Origin: Vulcanimicrobiota bacterium
GTDB lineage: Bacteria > Vulcanimicrobiota > Vulcanimicrobiia > Vulcanimicrobiales > Vulcanimicrobiaceae
Length of the DNA: 64,000 nucleotides
Direction of reading: 5' to 3'
Assembly (NCBI GenBank): GCA_019232905.1
Contig: JAFANA010000008.1
Span: 1-64,000, forward strand
A program made the translations under genes and the position numbers. Each line of letters begins with the position of its first letter. Position 1 is the first letter of the stretch. The notes beneath the pieces were generated by a model. That model made no database searches, had not been told where the DNA came from, and saw nothing but the letters and a program-made list of their open reading frames with translations. Shown here piece after piece: positions 19,063 to 28,151 of the stretch.

Positions 19063-20438
19063 AGAAGCTCGCCGATCCAGCGTTCCACGTCGTCTGCCTT
19101 CGACGGCAGAATCGCGGATAGGTTCTCGCGTCCGGCGGCGGTGACGATGATGTCGTCTTCGATGCGCACGCCGATGCCGCGAAATTCGTCGGGAACCGTC
19201 GCGTCGTCCGGTTGGAAGTAGAGGCCTGGTTCTACCGTAAGTGCCATGCCTTCGCGAAGCGTTCCGTAGCGATAATTTTCCCTGCGCGCGTGCGCGCAAT
19301 CGTGAACGTCGAGGCCCAACATGTGACTGACGTTGTGCAGCGAATAGCGGCGGTAGTACTGGTGCTCCGGATCGAGCGCTTCATCGAGCGACACGCGCAG
19401 AATGCCGAGATCGATCAACCCTTCGGCGAGCACGCGCATCGCGCGGCGGTTCGGCTCGAGGAAATCGGCGCCCGGCGCAACCGCATCGATGCCCACGCGC
19501 TGCGCTTCCCATACGATGTCGTAAATTGCGCGCTGCGCGCGCGTGAAGCGTCCGCCGACCGGCAGCGTGCGCGTGATGTCGGCCGTGTAGAGCGAATCGC
19601 ATTCCACGCCGGCGTCCAGAAGCAGCATCGTTCCCGGTTCGACGCGGCCGCTGTTGCGATTCCAATGCAGCGTGCACGCGTGATGCCCGGCCGCGGCGAT
19701 CGTCAAATAGCCGACATCGTTTGCTTCGATGCGCGCGCGTCCCCAAAACGCGGCTTCGAATTGGCGTTCGGTCGTCGCGTACGAAAACGTGCGAATCACG
19801 TCTTCGAATCCGCGCTTCGTGATTTCGCACGCTTTGCGTAGTTCCCCGATCTCGTACTCATCTTTGAGCAGCCGCATCTCGGCGAGATGCGTGGAGAGCT
19901 CGCGTTCTTCGACCATCGGCGCGTTCGAGGTTTGCAGTCCTTGCAAATAGTCGTCGATTTGTTGCAACGGACGGCAACGATCGACTCCGTAAAAGATTTG
20001 GCTCTCGTCTAAACCGCGATGGCGGCCGACCCACAGTTCACCGTAGATGCGATCGGTGAAGAACTCTGCTTTGCCACGGTTATGTTCCGGCGCAAAGAGC
20101 AGCGTGCGGTGCGAGGCACCGTCGGGCTCCATGACAAGCAGCGAACCCGGTTCGCCGTCGCCCATCAGGTATGCGAAATCGCTCGAGGGACGAAAGCGGA
20201 AGTACGTGTCATTTGCACGCACCTTCTCGTGCCCGGCCGGAACGACAATGTACCGCCCGGGAAATGCGCGGGAGAGCGCGTCGCGCCGCGACTGCAGTCG
20301 AGCGAGCTGCGGGTGCGCACCGATGCGCACCGGCGCATCGACCCAATCGCGTGACATGAAGTCGATGAGCGCCTGCGGGGTCTCCGCGTCATAGTTGGTC
20401 TTGGCCGCGGCCGGCTCGTGCAAATCTTTGGAGGACAT
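19059..20438 (-). CDS. pepP: Xaa-Pro aminopeptidase (aminopeptidase P family, M24)
   Basis: AMP_N domain FRPSSDFAYLMGDGEPGS; M24 motifs LLLDAGVECDSLYTADITRTLPVGGRFT, HNVSHMLGLDVHD, LTVEPGLYF. Confidence 0.9.
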   Translation of the reverse strand: MSSKDLHEPAAAKTNYDAETPQALIDFMSRDWVDAPVRIGAHPQLARLQSRRDALSRAFPGRYIVVPAGHEKVRANDTYFRFRPSSDFAYLMGDGEPGSLLVMEPDGASHRTLLFAPEHNRGKAEFFTDRIYGELWVGRHRGLDESQIFYGVDRCRPLQQIDDYLQGLQTSNAPMVEERELSTHLAEMRLLKDEYEIGELRKACEITKRGFEDVIRTFSYATTERQFEAAFWGRARIEANDVGYLTIAAAGHHACTLHWNRNSGRVEPGTMLLLDAGVECDSLYTADITRTLPVGGRFTRAQRAIYDIVWEAQRVGIDAVAPGADFLEPNRRAMRVLAEGLIDLGILRVSLDEALDPEHQYYRRYSLHNVSHMLGLDVHDCAHARRENYRYGTLREGMALTVEPGLYFQPDDATVPDEFRGIGVRIEDDIIVTAAGRENLSAILPSKADDVERWIGELL

Positions 20439-20553
20439 GGCGACGACTTCGGGGAGCCCGGCGGGAACCCCGGCATTGGGCGGGTAGAACCGCCGTATGG
20501 CGCGTAGAGCGGCGGACGTTCGCGAAGGCGACGCACTTTCGAACGAGCGCCCG

Positions 20554-20922
20554 ATGACCACAGACGTCAAGGCGACGGACGTTCTGGCAAACGAACGGAC
20601 CTTTCTCGCCTACGTGCGCACGGCGCTTGCTTTCATCGCCTTCGGATTCGTCGTCGCCCGTTTCGGGTTGTTCGTGGAGCAGTTCGCGAGCGCTACGCAT
20701 ATGCGAATGAGCGGGCCCCATTACTCGACCGGTTTCGGCGCACTCATGGCGATCATCGGCGTCGTGATCGGGTTTCTCGGAGCGTGGCGCTACGCAATGG
20801 CCGACAAAGCCTTGCGCACCGGTGTGGTCAAGTCGTTGCCGCGTGCCGGTAGCTACATCATTGCACTGCTCGTTGCCGCAATCGGCGTAATGGTCGCACT
20901 GTATCTAACGACGTATCACTAA
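20554..20922 (+). CDS. DUF202/YidH family membrane protein
   Basis: LANERTFLAYVRTALAFIAFGFVVARF motif and three TM helices. Confidence 0.8.
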   Translation: MTTDVKATDVLANERTFLAYVRTALAFIAFGFVVARFGLFVEQFASATHMRMSGPHYSTGFGALMAIIGVVIGFLGAWRYAMADKALRTGVVKSLPRAGSYIIALLVAAIGVMVALYLTTYH

Positions 20923-21776
20923 CGCTCGGACACGGTGATGTCCAAGCCCAAGTCGAGTGCCGGGGCGCTGTGCGTAAGGTAGCCGGCGGAAATGAGGTCG
21001 ACACCGCTTTCAGCGACGGCGCGGATTGTTTCCGGCCGAATGCCGCCGCTCGCTTCGGTGAGGACTCGCCCGTTGACGATACGCACCGCTTCCGTGAGGG
21101 TCGCGGGAGACATGTTGTCGAGCAGGACGGCGTCGATCGGTTCGGCGAGCGCTTCGCCCAATTGATCGAGCGTGTCGACTTCTACTTCGATCTTCACCAT
21201 GTGGCCGGTGACGGCGCGGACGCGCGCGACCGCCTCGCGAATCGATCCTGCGAGCGCGAGATGGTTGTCTTTAATGAGCACGGCGTCGTCGAGTCCGAAG
21301 CGATGATTCGATCCGCCGCCGCAGCGCACGGCGTATTTTTCGAGCGCGCGTAGCCCCGGCGCGGTTTTCCGCGTGTCTACAATGTGCGCACGCGTCCCCG
21401 CTACAGTGTCCACCAATGCGCGCGTCGCCGTTGCAATACCGCTGAGGCGGCAAAGAAGATTGAGCATCGTCCGTTCCCCGGTGAGCAGCGTGCGGCCGCG
21501 TCCCTCGAGTTCGACGATCGTGTCGCCGCGCTCGATCCGTTCGCCGTCGCTCCGAACGCGCGTTGCGCGCACGCCGCCGGGATCGAGCAATTCGAACGCA
21601 AGCAACGCCGCGTCGAGACCCGCGAGCACGCCCGGCGCGCGCGCAACGACTGCCGCGCGGCCTTGTGCATCAACGGGCACGATGGAATCCGTCGTGAGAT
21701 CGTTGCCGTGCGCGAGATCCTCGAGCAGTGCCGTCTGAACGACGCGCTCGATCACGATGCGATGCGGTTGGATCAC
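20919..21776 (-). CDS. nadC: Nicotinate-nucleotide pyrophosphorylase (carboxylating)
   Basis: [74 protein letters not shown] start overlaps nadA stop. Confidence 0.95.
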   Translation of the reverse strand: MIQPHRIVIERVVQTALLEDLAHGNDLTTDSIVPVDAQGRAAVVARAPGVLAGLDAALLAFELLDPGGVRATRVRSDGERIERGDTIVELEGRGRTLLTGERTMLNLLCRLSGIATATRALVDTVAGTRAHIVDTRKTAPGLRALEKYAVRCGGGSNHRFGLDDAVLIKDNHLALAGSIREAVARVRAVTGHMVKIEVEVDTLDQLGEALAEPIDAVLLDNMSPATLTEAVRIVNGRVLTEASGGIRPETIRAVAESGVDLISAGYLTHSAPALDLGLDITVSER

Positions 21777-22786
21777 CGGCTGTACGCGAGCATGCGTTCC
21801 ACCGCGGCGCGTGCGCGCACCGCCACGGCCGGATCGACGGTAACTTCGTACTCCATCGTCTCGAGCGAACGGAGAATCTTCGCAAGCGTGTTGCGTTTCA
21901 TGTGCGGGCACAAGTTGCACGGGCGCACGAATTCGACGTCCGGATACTTGGCCGAAACGTTATCTGCCATCGAGCACTCGGTGATGAGCAGCACGCGAGG
22001 ATGACGCCGGTGCGCAATGCCGTCGACATAATCCGCCATGCCTTGCGTCGAGCCGACGTAGTCGGCTTCGGCCAGCACGTCGGGCGGACACTCCGGATGC
22101 GCAATCACGACGAGGTTGTCTTCGTCCTCGCGATAACGGCGGATATCGGCAGCCGTGAAGCGTTCGTGCACTTCACAATGACCTTTCCACGCGATGATTT
22201 CGCTCTTCGTCTGTGAGGCGACGTATTTCGCGAGGTATTCGTCGGGCAAGAAGATGACGCGCGGTACGCCGAGCGCTTCAACGATCTGCACGGCGTTGCC
22301 GCTGGTCACGCAGACATCCGACTCCGCCTTGACCTCAGCCGACGTGTTGACGTACGTCACGACCGGCACGCCAGGGTACCGCTCGCGCAAGAGACGAACG
22401 TCAGCGGCAGTGATCGATTCCGCGAGCGAACATCCGGCGCGCAGATCCGGAACGAGCACCGTCTTTTCGGGATTGACCAGCTTCGCGGTCTCCGCCATGA
22501 AGTGCACGCCGGCGAGCACGATGACATCCGCGTCGGTCTCGGCCGCCTTCATAGCGAGGGCGAGCGAATCACCAACGATGTCCGCAACCGTATGGTAGAT
22601 TTCCGGAACTTGATAGTTGTGTGCCAAAATGACCGCATTGCGCTCTTTTTTCAGGCGATTGATGGCGGCCACGTAAGGGGCGTGGATGGCCCACTCGACG
22701 CGAGGAATGACACGCTCGACGCGCTCGAAAATTGCGTTCGTCTCGTCTTCGACGTCCGGGGTAAGTTCTAGATCGATGAGGCTCAT
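21773..22786 (-). CDS. nadA: Quinolinate synthase A
   Basis: [79 protein letters not shown] with conserved cysteines. Confidence 0.95.
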   Translation of the reverse strand: MSLIDLELTPDVEDETNAIFERVERVIPRVEWAIHAPYVAAINRLKKERNAVILAHNYQVPEIYHTVADIVGDSLALAMKAAETDADVIVLAGVHFMAETAKLVNPEKTVLVPDLRAGCSLAESITAADVRLLRERYPGVPVVTYVNTSAEVKAESDVCVTSGNAVQIVEALGVPRVIFLPDEYLAKYVASQTKSEIIAWKGHCEVHERFTAADIRRYREDEDNLVVIAHPECPPDVLAEADYVGSTQGMADYVDGIAHRRHPRVLLITECSMADNVSAKYPDVEFVRPCNLCPHMKRNTLAKILRSLETMEYEVTVDPAVAVRARAAVERMLAYSR

Positions 22787-24539
22787 GGGCTTACTATTGC
22801 TCTTGCGGTCGGCGGCTTGCCGCACCTTCCGCTACTTCTTTATACACGTTTTTGGGCTCGCGATTTTCATCTGGGCCGCGCTGCCTGCCTCGGCGCAGGT
22901 CCTGCCGAACGTCCCGATTCCTAGTTCCGGCCCGGTTACCGGCCTCAGGCAACAGGGCCTCTACGTCACTGCGCCGGTGACGGTGGACGGCCAAACCGTC
23001 ATTCGGATCGCCGCACCGGCGAGCGGCGGCGCGCTGCCCATCGATACGCGCGTCCTGCTCGTGCAGAACGCAATCAACCAAATCCTCGCGATCGATCCCG
23101 ATCGAAACACGACGCTGTACGATCCGCACTCGTTAAAAATCAACATCACGCGAGAAGGCTCGCAGTACGCCCTGGAGGCGCGCGACGATCGGCACAGCGC
23201 GGGAGTTGCCATTGTCACGGTGACCTCGAATGACGCCAACGCGTTTGGATTGAAGGACGAAGATCTCGCGGCACAGTGGCAAACGCAATTGCAGAGCGCG
23301 TTAAAAACGGCACTCGTCAAACGGCAGCCGCAGGCCATTCGCAACAACATTTTTCGCGTCGTTCGCGTCGCTGTCGTCCTCGCAATCGTCACGGCTGCGC
23401 TCTTCGTCCTTTGGTTGGTGCTGCAACGCGCCATCGCTCGAACGAAGAAGCGCGTCGAAGAACGGCAAGAATCGCTTGCGCGGGGAACGATCGACACTGC
23501 CGCGGCGCACGGCGGCGGAGCCGCGCACGACTTGCGCCGCCGCGCACTTGCCCTCGGCGTACGCGCGGCGGCGCCGGAACAGCGCTTGCGCCGTTATCGC
23601 GCATATTCAAGCGGCCTTGTTTGGCTCTGCATCGTGCTTTGGGCGGTTGCCATTACCTGGGCGCTGTTCTTATTTCCGCAGACAACGCCCACGGCTCAAT
23701 TTATCGTCGGCGCAACCGGGCGAATCATCTTCGTCTGGCTCGTTGCCGGCCTGCTCGATCGTCTGCTCGAGCTTGCCATCGTGCGCTTTGCCGATGCTTA
23801 CGCGCATCGCGGCGCGACGAGCGAAGATCGGGCTCGCCACACGCTGCGCGCGCCGACGATTTCGACCGCGGTCGGCGGCTTCAAAACCGTCGTTATTCTC
23901 TTCGTCGCGGTGTTGGTGACGCTTGGGCAGCTCAACATCCCAATAGCTTCCGTGGTCACGATCGGCGGTATTGCCGCTCTCGCGGTCGGCTTCGCCGCGC
24001 AAACGCTCGTGAAAGACGTGCTCAACGGGTTGCTGGTCCTCATCGAAGACCAATATGTCGTGGGCGACTTCGTGATGATCGGCGACTACAACGGCATCGT
24101 CGAAAACCTGACGCTGCGCATGGTACAGTTGCGCGATCTTCGCGGCTATCTCATCACGATTCCGCACAGTTCCGTGACGCAAGTCGTCAACGGATCGCGG
24201 AATTGGGCACGGGTCGATTACCGGATTGCGATCGATCCGAGCGCCGATCTCAAGAAGGCGGTCGAAACCCTGCGCGCGACGCTCGATGCGATGGCGCACG
24301 ACCGCGACTGGCGTACGTCAATACTCGAACCGGCAGAATGGGTCGGTGTCGAGCGTGTCGCGAACAACGGCGTCGTCCTGCGCGTGTCGATACGTACCGC
24401 GCCGCTGCGGCAGTTCGACGTGCGACGCGAAATCAACGAGCGGGTATTCATCGCGTACAAGGACGCGGGCATCGCACTCGGCGTCGATCCGCTCGGGCCG
24501 CCGGTTCCGTCGCCGCAGGGTAGTCCCGACCCGGTGTAG
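22785..24539 (+). CDS. Small-conductance mechanosensitive channel (MscS family)
   Basis: Signal peptide plus extended N-terminus; [59 protein letters not shown]. Confidence 0.88.
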   Translation: MGLLLLLRSAACRTFRYFFIHVFGLAIFIWAALPASAQVLPNVPIPSSGPVTGLRQQGLYVTAPVTVDGQTVIRIAAPASGGALPIDTRVLLVQNAINQILAIDPDRNTTLYDPHSLKINITREGSQYALEARDDRHSAGVAIVTVTSNDANAFGLKDEDLAAQWQTQLQSALKTALVKRQPQAIRNNIFRVVRVAVVLAIVTAALFVLWLVLQRAIARTKKRVEERQESLARGTIDTAAAHGGGAAHDLRRRALALGVRAAAPEQRLRRYRAYSSGLVWLCIVLWAVAITWALFLFPQTTPTAQFIVGATGRIIFVWLVAGLLDRLLELAIVRFADAYAHRGATSEDRARHTLRAPTISTAVGGFKTVVILFVAVLVTLGQLNIPIASVVTIGGIAALAVGFAAQTLVKDVLNGLLVLIEDQYVVGDFVMIGDYNGIVENLTLRMVQLRDLRGYLITIPHSSVTQVVNGSRNWARVDYRIAIDPSADLKKAVETLRATLDAMAHDRDWRTSILEPAEWVGVERVANNGVVLRVSIRTAPLRQFDVRREINERVFIAYKDAGIALGVDPLGPPVPSPQGSPDPV

Positions 24540-24553
24540 CGAACCCCCAAGAT

Positions 24554-26287
24554 ATGACGCTGGCTCGAACCGCCCTCGTCGTGATCACGGCATTCGTCAT
24601 CGTTATTTTCTACACGCCGCTCGGGCACGCAGATTACGTTGGAAACTGGGGCGACGGAACCTATGGTCTCACGGGCGCGCGCGGCGGAACGATTACGATC
24701 AACTCGGTCGATCCCGGATCCCCGGCCGCTCGCGCAGGCGTGCGTGCCGGTGACATGCTTTTCGGCGAAGGAGGCTTCTCGCAACCCGTTCTCGACATCG
24801 ACTATCCGCGCGCGGGCGACCGCGAAACGTTTTCGCTCGTGCACCCGGACGGCCGGAAATATGTCGTCACACTAACCGCAGTTCCCGTTGCCGGATTTAA
24901 CACGTGGGATCGCGCGACGGGAGTGCTGGCGATGATTCCGGCGACTGTGTTTCTGATTGTTGCGTTTGCTCTCGTCTTCTTGCGTCCGAGCGTGATGACG
25001 TGGAGCTTTTATGCCGTTGCAACCGGATATTTCTCGACGCAGCCGGCATTCGAATACTTTCACTCGATCTTGCCGCCGCCGGTGTTCACGGCGCTTACAT
25101 TCGTACTAGTGACGTTCTTCGGGAATTTTGCGGTGCTGCCGCTCTTACCGTTCGTCATGCGCTTTCCCGACGATCGGCTCACCGGATTCTCGAACGTTTT
25201 CGATCGGGCCGTGTGGACGGCAATTGCTCTTGCATTCGCCGGCTACTCGTACGATTGGTATCGCATCTGGGCGACGGGAGTGCCGAGACCGTTTGTCACC
25301 TTCTTCGACGTATGGTTGCCCTTAGCAACGTTCGCGGTTGCGACGTATATTCTGATCGGAAAGTTCAAGCATGCAACGCCGGCGATCCGGCAGCGTTTCG
25401 GATTTCTCGTCATCGGCATGGTCATTGCGTTTATTGCCTACGCCGTGTATTTCGTGCCGGGCGTTCCGGATGCGGTCAAACAGATCGTCGGATACGCGGT
25501 GGTCGTAATGCCGGTCACCGTCGCGTACGCGGTGTTGCGCCATCGCGTGCTCGATGTCAACTTCGTCCTTAATCGCGCGCTCGCATACGGCATTCTGTCG
25601 ATCTTCGTGATCACCGTCGTATCGTTGCTCGATTGGCTCTTCTCGCACGTGCTCTCGGAGTACCATCTTGCGATCGTGTTCGAGCTGGTTGCGACGATCG
25701 GGATCGGCCTGCTGCTCGACCGCATCAACAAAGCAATCGGCACGGTCGTCGAACGTGTTTTCTTCGCGCACCGGCGCTTGGCCGAAAAGTATTTGAAGCG
25801 CGCGGCGGCGGCGCTTCCGTATGCGACCGAAGAGGCCGCCGTATCCGAAGGCCTCGTTGAAGTACCCGCAGAGGCGTTGAGGCTCGGCGCCGCGGCACTG
25901 TATCGTCGCAACGACAGCGGGCGATTCGAAGGCGTCGCGACGTCGCAAAACACGCCGGTTGCACCGCCGGGCTTTGACGCAAATCATTTGCTGGTGCGGA
26001 TGTTGCAGTCGAGTGAGGAACGCGTGTGGCTGGAACAGTTACGCTCGCACCTGCAGCGAGAAAATAGCGCCATCTATGTGCTCGCCATTCCGGTGCTGGT
26101 GCGCCACGAACTCGTCTCGTTCACGCTCTACGGCGCGCATGCCAACGGCGCGCAGCTCGATCCGGACGAAGTGGACCTCCTCGAAGACCTCGCTCGGGAA
26201 GCCTCGCGAGCGTACGACCACATCGATGCCGTCCGAATGCGCGAACGGTATGCGCGAGTGATGGAGCCCTTGCCCGGTAACGTCTAG
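24554..26287 (+). CDS. PDZ-multi-TM-GAF-like membrane sensor without a recognisable output domain
   Basis: PDZ segment GTITINSVDPGSPAARAGVRAGDMLF, about 7-8 TM helices, C-terminal GAF-like region; no HisKA/HATPase, GGDEF or PP2C motif seen. Confidence 0.65.
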   Translation: MTLARTALVVITAFVIVIFYTPLGHADYVGNWGDGTYGLTGARGGTITINSVDPGSPAARAGVRAGDMLFGEGGFSQPVLDIDYPRAGDRETFSLVHPDGRKYVVTLTAVPVAGFNTWDRATGVLAMIPATVFLIVAFALVFLRPSVMTWSFYAVATGYFSTQPAFEYFHSILPPPVFTALTFVLVTFFGNFAVLPLLPFVMRFPDDRLTGFSNVFDRAVWTAIALAFAGYSYDWYRIWATGVPRPFVTFFDVWLPLATFAVATYILIGKFKHATPAIRQRFGFLVIGMVIAFIAYAVYFVPGVPDAVKQIVGYAVVVMPVTVAYAVLRHRVLDVNFVLNRALAYGILSIFVITVVSLLDWLFSHVLSEYHLAIVFELVATIGIGLLLDRINKAIGTVVERVFFAHRRLAEKYLKRAAAALPYATEEAAVSEGLVEVPAEALRLGAAALYRRNDSGRFEGVATSQNTPVAPPGFDANHLLVRMLQSSEERVWLEQLRSHLQRENSAIYVLAIPVLVRHELVSFTLYGAHANGAQLDPDEVDLLEDLAREASRAYDHIDAVRMRERYARVMEPLPGNV

Positions 26288-26293
26288 TTGTGG

Positions 26294-26308
26294 TGAAAGT
26301 CATTTTCA
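26294..26308. promoter_or_regulatory. Fur/PerR-like 7-1-7 dyad upstream of peroxiredoxin
   Basis: TGAAAGTCATTTTCA (reverse TGAAAAT-G-ACTTTCA), 11 of 14 arm positions match TGATAATnATTATCA. Confidence 0.4.
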
Positions 26309-26421
26309 TGCCCGCGAATTTCGCATAGGCTGGGGTCCTGAAACTAGGAATGAGGCGGGCGGGTCGAAACGGCCGTACGCACCCGATCATTTCATTCCGT
26401 TTAGAGGTGGAAAGTAATTTA

Positions 26422-26976
26422 ATGTTGGCCCAAGTCGGTAAACCCGCACCCGATTTCAAACTCGCGAGCACCAAAGATGCGACCGGACCGAAGGATCTCG
26501 GCAAAGAGATCAAGCTCTCGGACTACCGCGGCAAGTGGCTCGTCTTTTTCTTCTATCCGCTGGATTTCACGTTCGTCTGCCCGACCGAAATCACGGCGCT
26601 CTCCGATCGCTACGACGAATTCAAAGAGTTCGATTGCGAAATTATCGGCGCGTCGGTCGACTCGGTGTTCTCGCACTGGGCGTGGCTGAATACGCCGCGC
26701 GAAAAGAACGGCATCGCCGGAACGAAGTACCCGCTGGTTTCCGATTTCACGAAAGAAACCGCACGCGCGTACGGCGTGCTCGATGAAGCGAGCGGCGTTG
26801 CGCAGCGTGGCCTCTTCATTATCGATCCCGAAGGCGTGCTGAAGTACGCGGTCGTGACCGACGACAACGTCGGCCGCAGCGTTGAAGAGACGATTCGCGT
26901 GCTCCAAGCCCTGCAAACCGGTGGTCTCTGCCCGGCGGAATGGAAGCCCGGCAAAGCGCTGCTCCAAAAGGCATAA
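26422..26976 (+). CDS. Peroxiredoxin (typical 2-Cys, AhpC/Prx1-like)
   Basis: FYPLDFTFVCPTEITALSDR peroxidatic Cys and GGLCPAEWKPG resolving Cys. Confidence 0.93.
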   Translation: MLAQVGKPAPDFKLASTKDATGPKDLGKEIKLSDYRGKWLVFFFYPLDFTFVCPTEITALSDRYDEFKEFDCEIIGASVDSVFSHWAWLNTPREKNGIAGTKYPLVSDFTKETARAYGVLDEASGVAQRGLFIIDPEGVLKYAVVTDDNVGRSVEETIRVLQALQTGGLCPAEWKPGKALLQKA

Positions 26977-27450
26977 ATGGCACTCCGTATGCGCAGCCCC
27001 CTCCCCTCACTGGAGGGGGCTACCGCGTGGGTCAACGGTGAACCGAAAGCCGAAGAACTGCGCGGATTTCCCGTCGTCGTTTCGTTTTGGTCACAGAGCT
27101 GTTACATCTGTCATGAAACGGCGGAACAATTCGCGCAATGGCGCGACAGATTCGCCAACCACGGCGTCGCGTTTATCGCCGTGCATCAGCCGCGGTCGGA
27201 AGAAGAACTCGACGTCGACGCGGTGACGGAAGATGCAAAAAAAGAGATGCGTATGACGCAGCCGGTTGCGATTGATAACACGCACACGATCGTCGATCGC
27301 TTCGAAAATCAATTCGTGCCCGCGTTCTACGTGTTCAATCGCAATCATCAGCTTCGCCATTTCCAGGCCGGCGGTAAAGGCTTCGAACGGATCGAAGCGG
27401 CGATCGAACGCGTGATGAACGAATCCGCTGACGAAGAAACTCTCGACTAA
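26977..27450 (+). CDS. Thioredoxin-like/TlpA-type redox protein
   Basis: VVVSFWSQSCYICHETAEQFAQW CxxC active site; immediately follows the peroxiredoxin. Confidence 0.8.
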   Translation: MALRMRSPLPSLEGATAWVNGEPKAEELRGFPVVVSFWSQSCYICHETAEQFAQWRDRFANHGVAFIAVHQPRSEEELDVDAVTEDAKKEMRMTQPVAIDNTHTIVDRFENQFVPAFYVFNRNHQLRHFQAGGKGFERIEAAIERVMNESADEETLD

Positions 27451-27467
27451 ACGGGTAAAGGGCTTCC

Positions 27468-27755
27468 ATGAGAAGCCTGCTTGCAAGCATCGCGTTTGCC
27501 GGATTATCGTTAGCCGCGTTGGCATCGGCGCGTCCGCAAGGGATGCCCGACGCGACGCCGTCGTTTTGCCCGTCGCCCAGCGCCGCGAATAGTCTCGTGG
27601 ACACGACGATGCAGCACGATTGCGTTACGCCGAAACCGTCTCCCACGGCGACACCTCACCGAGCGTCGCCGCAGCCTTCATCGACGCCGTTTGGGCACCC
27701 GACTCCGTTCGCGCGGCCGAGTGCACAGCCGACGAGCAAGAGCGCGACGCGTTAA
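27468..27755 (+). CDS. Small secreted Pro/Ser/Thr-rich protein
   Basis: MRSLLASIAFAGLSLAALASARPQ signal peptide, low-complexity P/S/T tail. Confidence 0.5.
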   Translation: MRSLLASIAFAGLSLAALASARPQGMPDATPSFCPSPSAANSLVDTTMQHDCVTPKPSPTATPHRASPQPSSTPFGHPTPFARPSAQPTSKSATR

Positions 27756-27785
27756 TTCGGTTCGTACCGCGGGTACCGGGGCGCT

Positions 27786-28076
27786 ATGAAAAAATGGTTT
27801 GGAAGTGCCGCTATCGTCGGCGCGTTCGTACTTGCGGGCGCAGTCGGCGTTACGGCCAACGCTCAAACGGCTTCAAAATCAACAGCTGCTTCGCCGTGTC
27901 CCTCACCCAGCACTAGTAGCACTAGCAGTAGTTCGTCCATGTCCGGTACCATGGGGCAGACTAATAATTGTCCGTCGCCGACTCCGGCAGCCATGTCGAG
28001 TCCCGGCGCGAGTTCCGGATCGTCGAGTTCGGGATCGATGAAGACCCCATCACCCATGTACACAACGCAACCCTAA
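27786..28076 (+). CDS. Small secreted Ser-rich protein
   Basis: MKKWFGSAAIVGAFVLAGAVGVTANAQTA signal peptide, Ser/Pro-rich low-complexity body. Confidence 0.55.
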   Translation: MKKWFGSAAIVGAFVLAGAVGVTANAQTASKSTAASPCPSPSTSSTSSSSSMSGTMGQTNNCPSPTPAAMSSPGASSGSSSSGSMKTPSPMYTTQP

Positions 28077-28100
28077 CACAACCGTTACAGGCAGCGGCAT

Positions 28101-28138
28101 AGCAGGGACGAAGAGCGTTCGTCCCTGCTCGCTTTTTT
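28101..28138 (+). terminator. Rho-independent terminator (or attenuator)
   Basis: AGCAGGGACGAA-gagcg-TTCGTCCCTGCT perfect 12-bp stem, then cgcTTTTTT; the T-tract lies 13-14 nt before ATG 28152. Confidence 0.88.
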
Positions 28139-28151
28139 GTGCGTGGTGTTG

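Noticed and set aside
23276-24523. 415-aa ORF overlapping the mscS gene in another frame
   Set aside because: Arg-rich shadow ORF; the MscS frame has clear family motifs.
27895-27950. Agt/act-type short repeats (ACTAGTAGCACTAGCAGTAGT) as a possible CRISPR or tandem repeat
   Set aside because: Encodes a Ser/Thr-rich low-complexity stretch of a secreted protein; no regular repeat-spacer structure.
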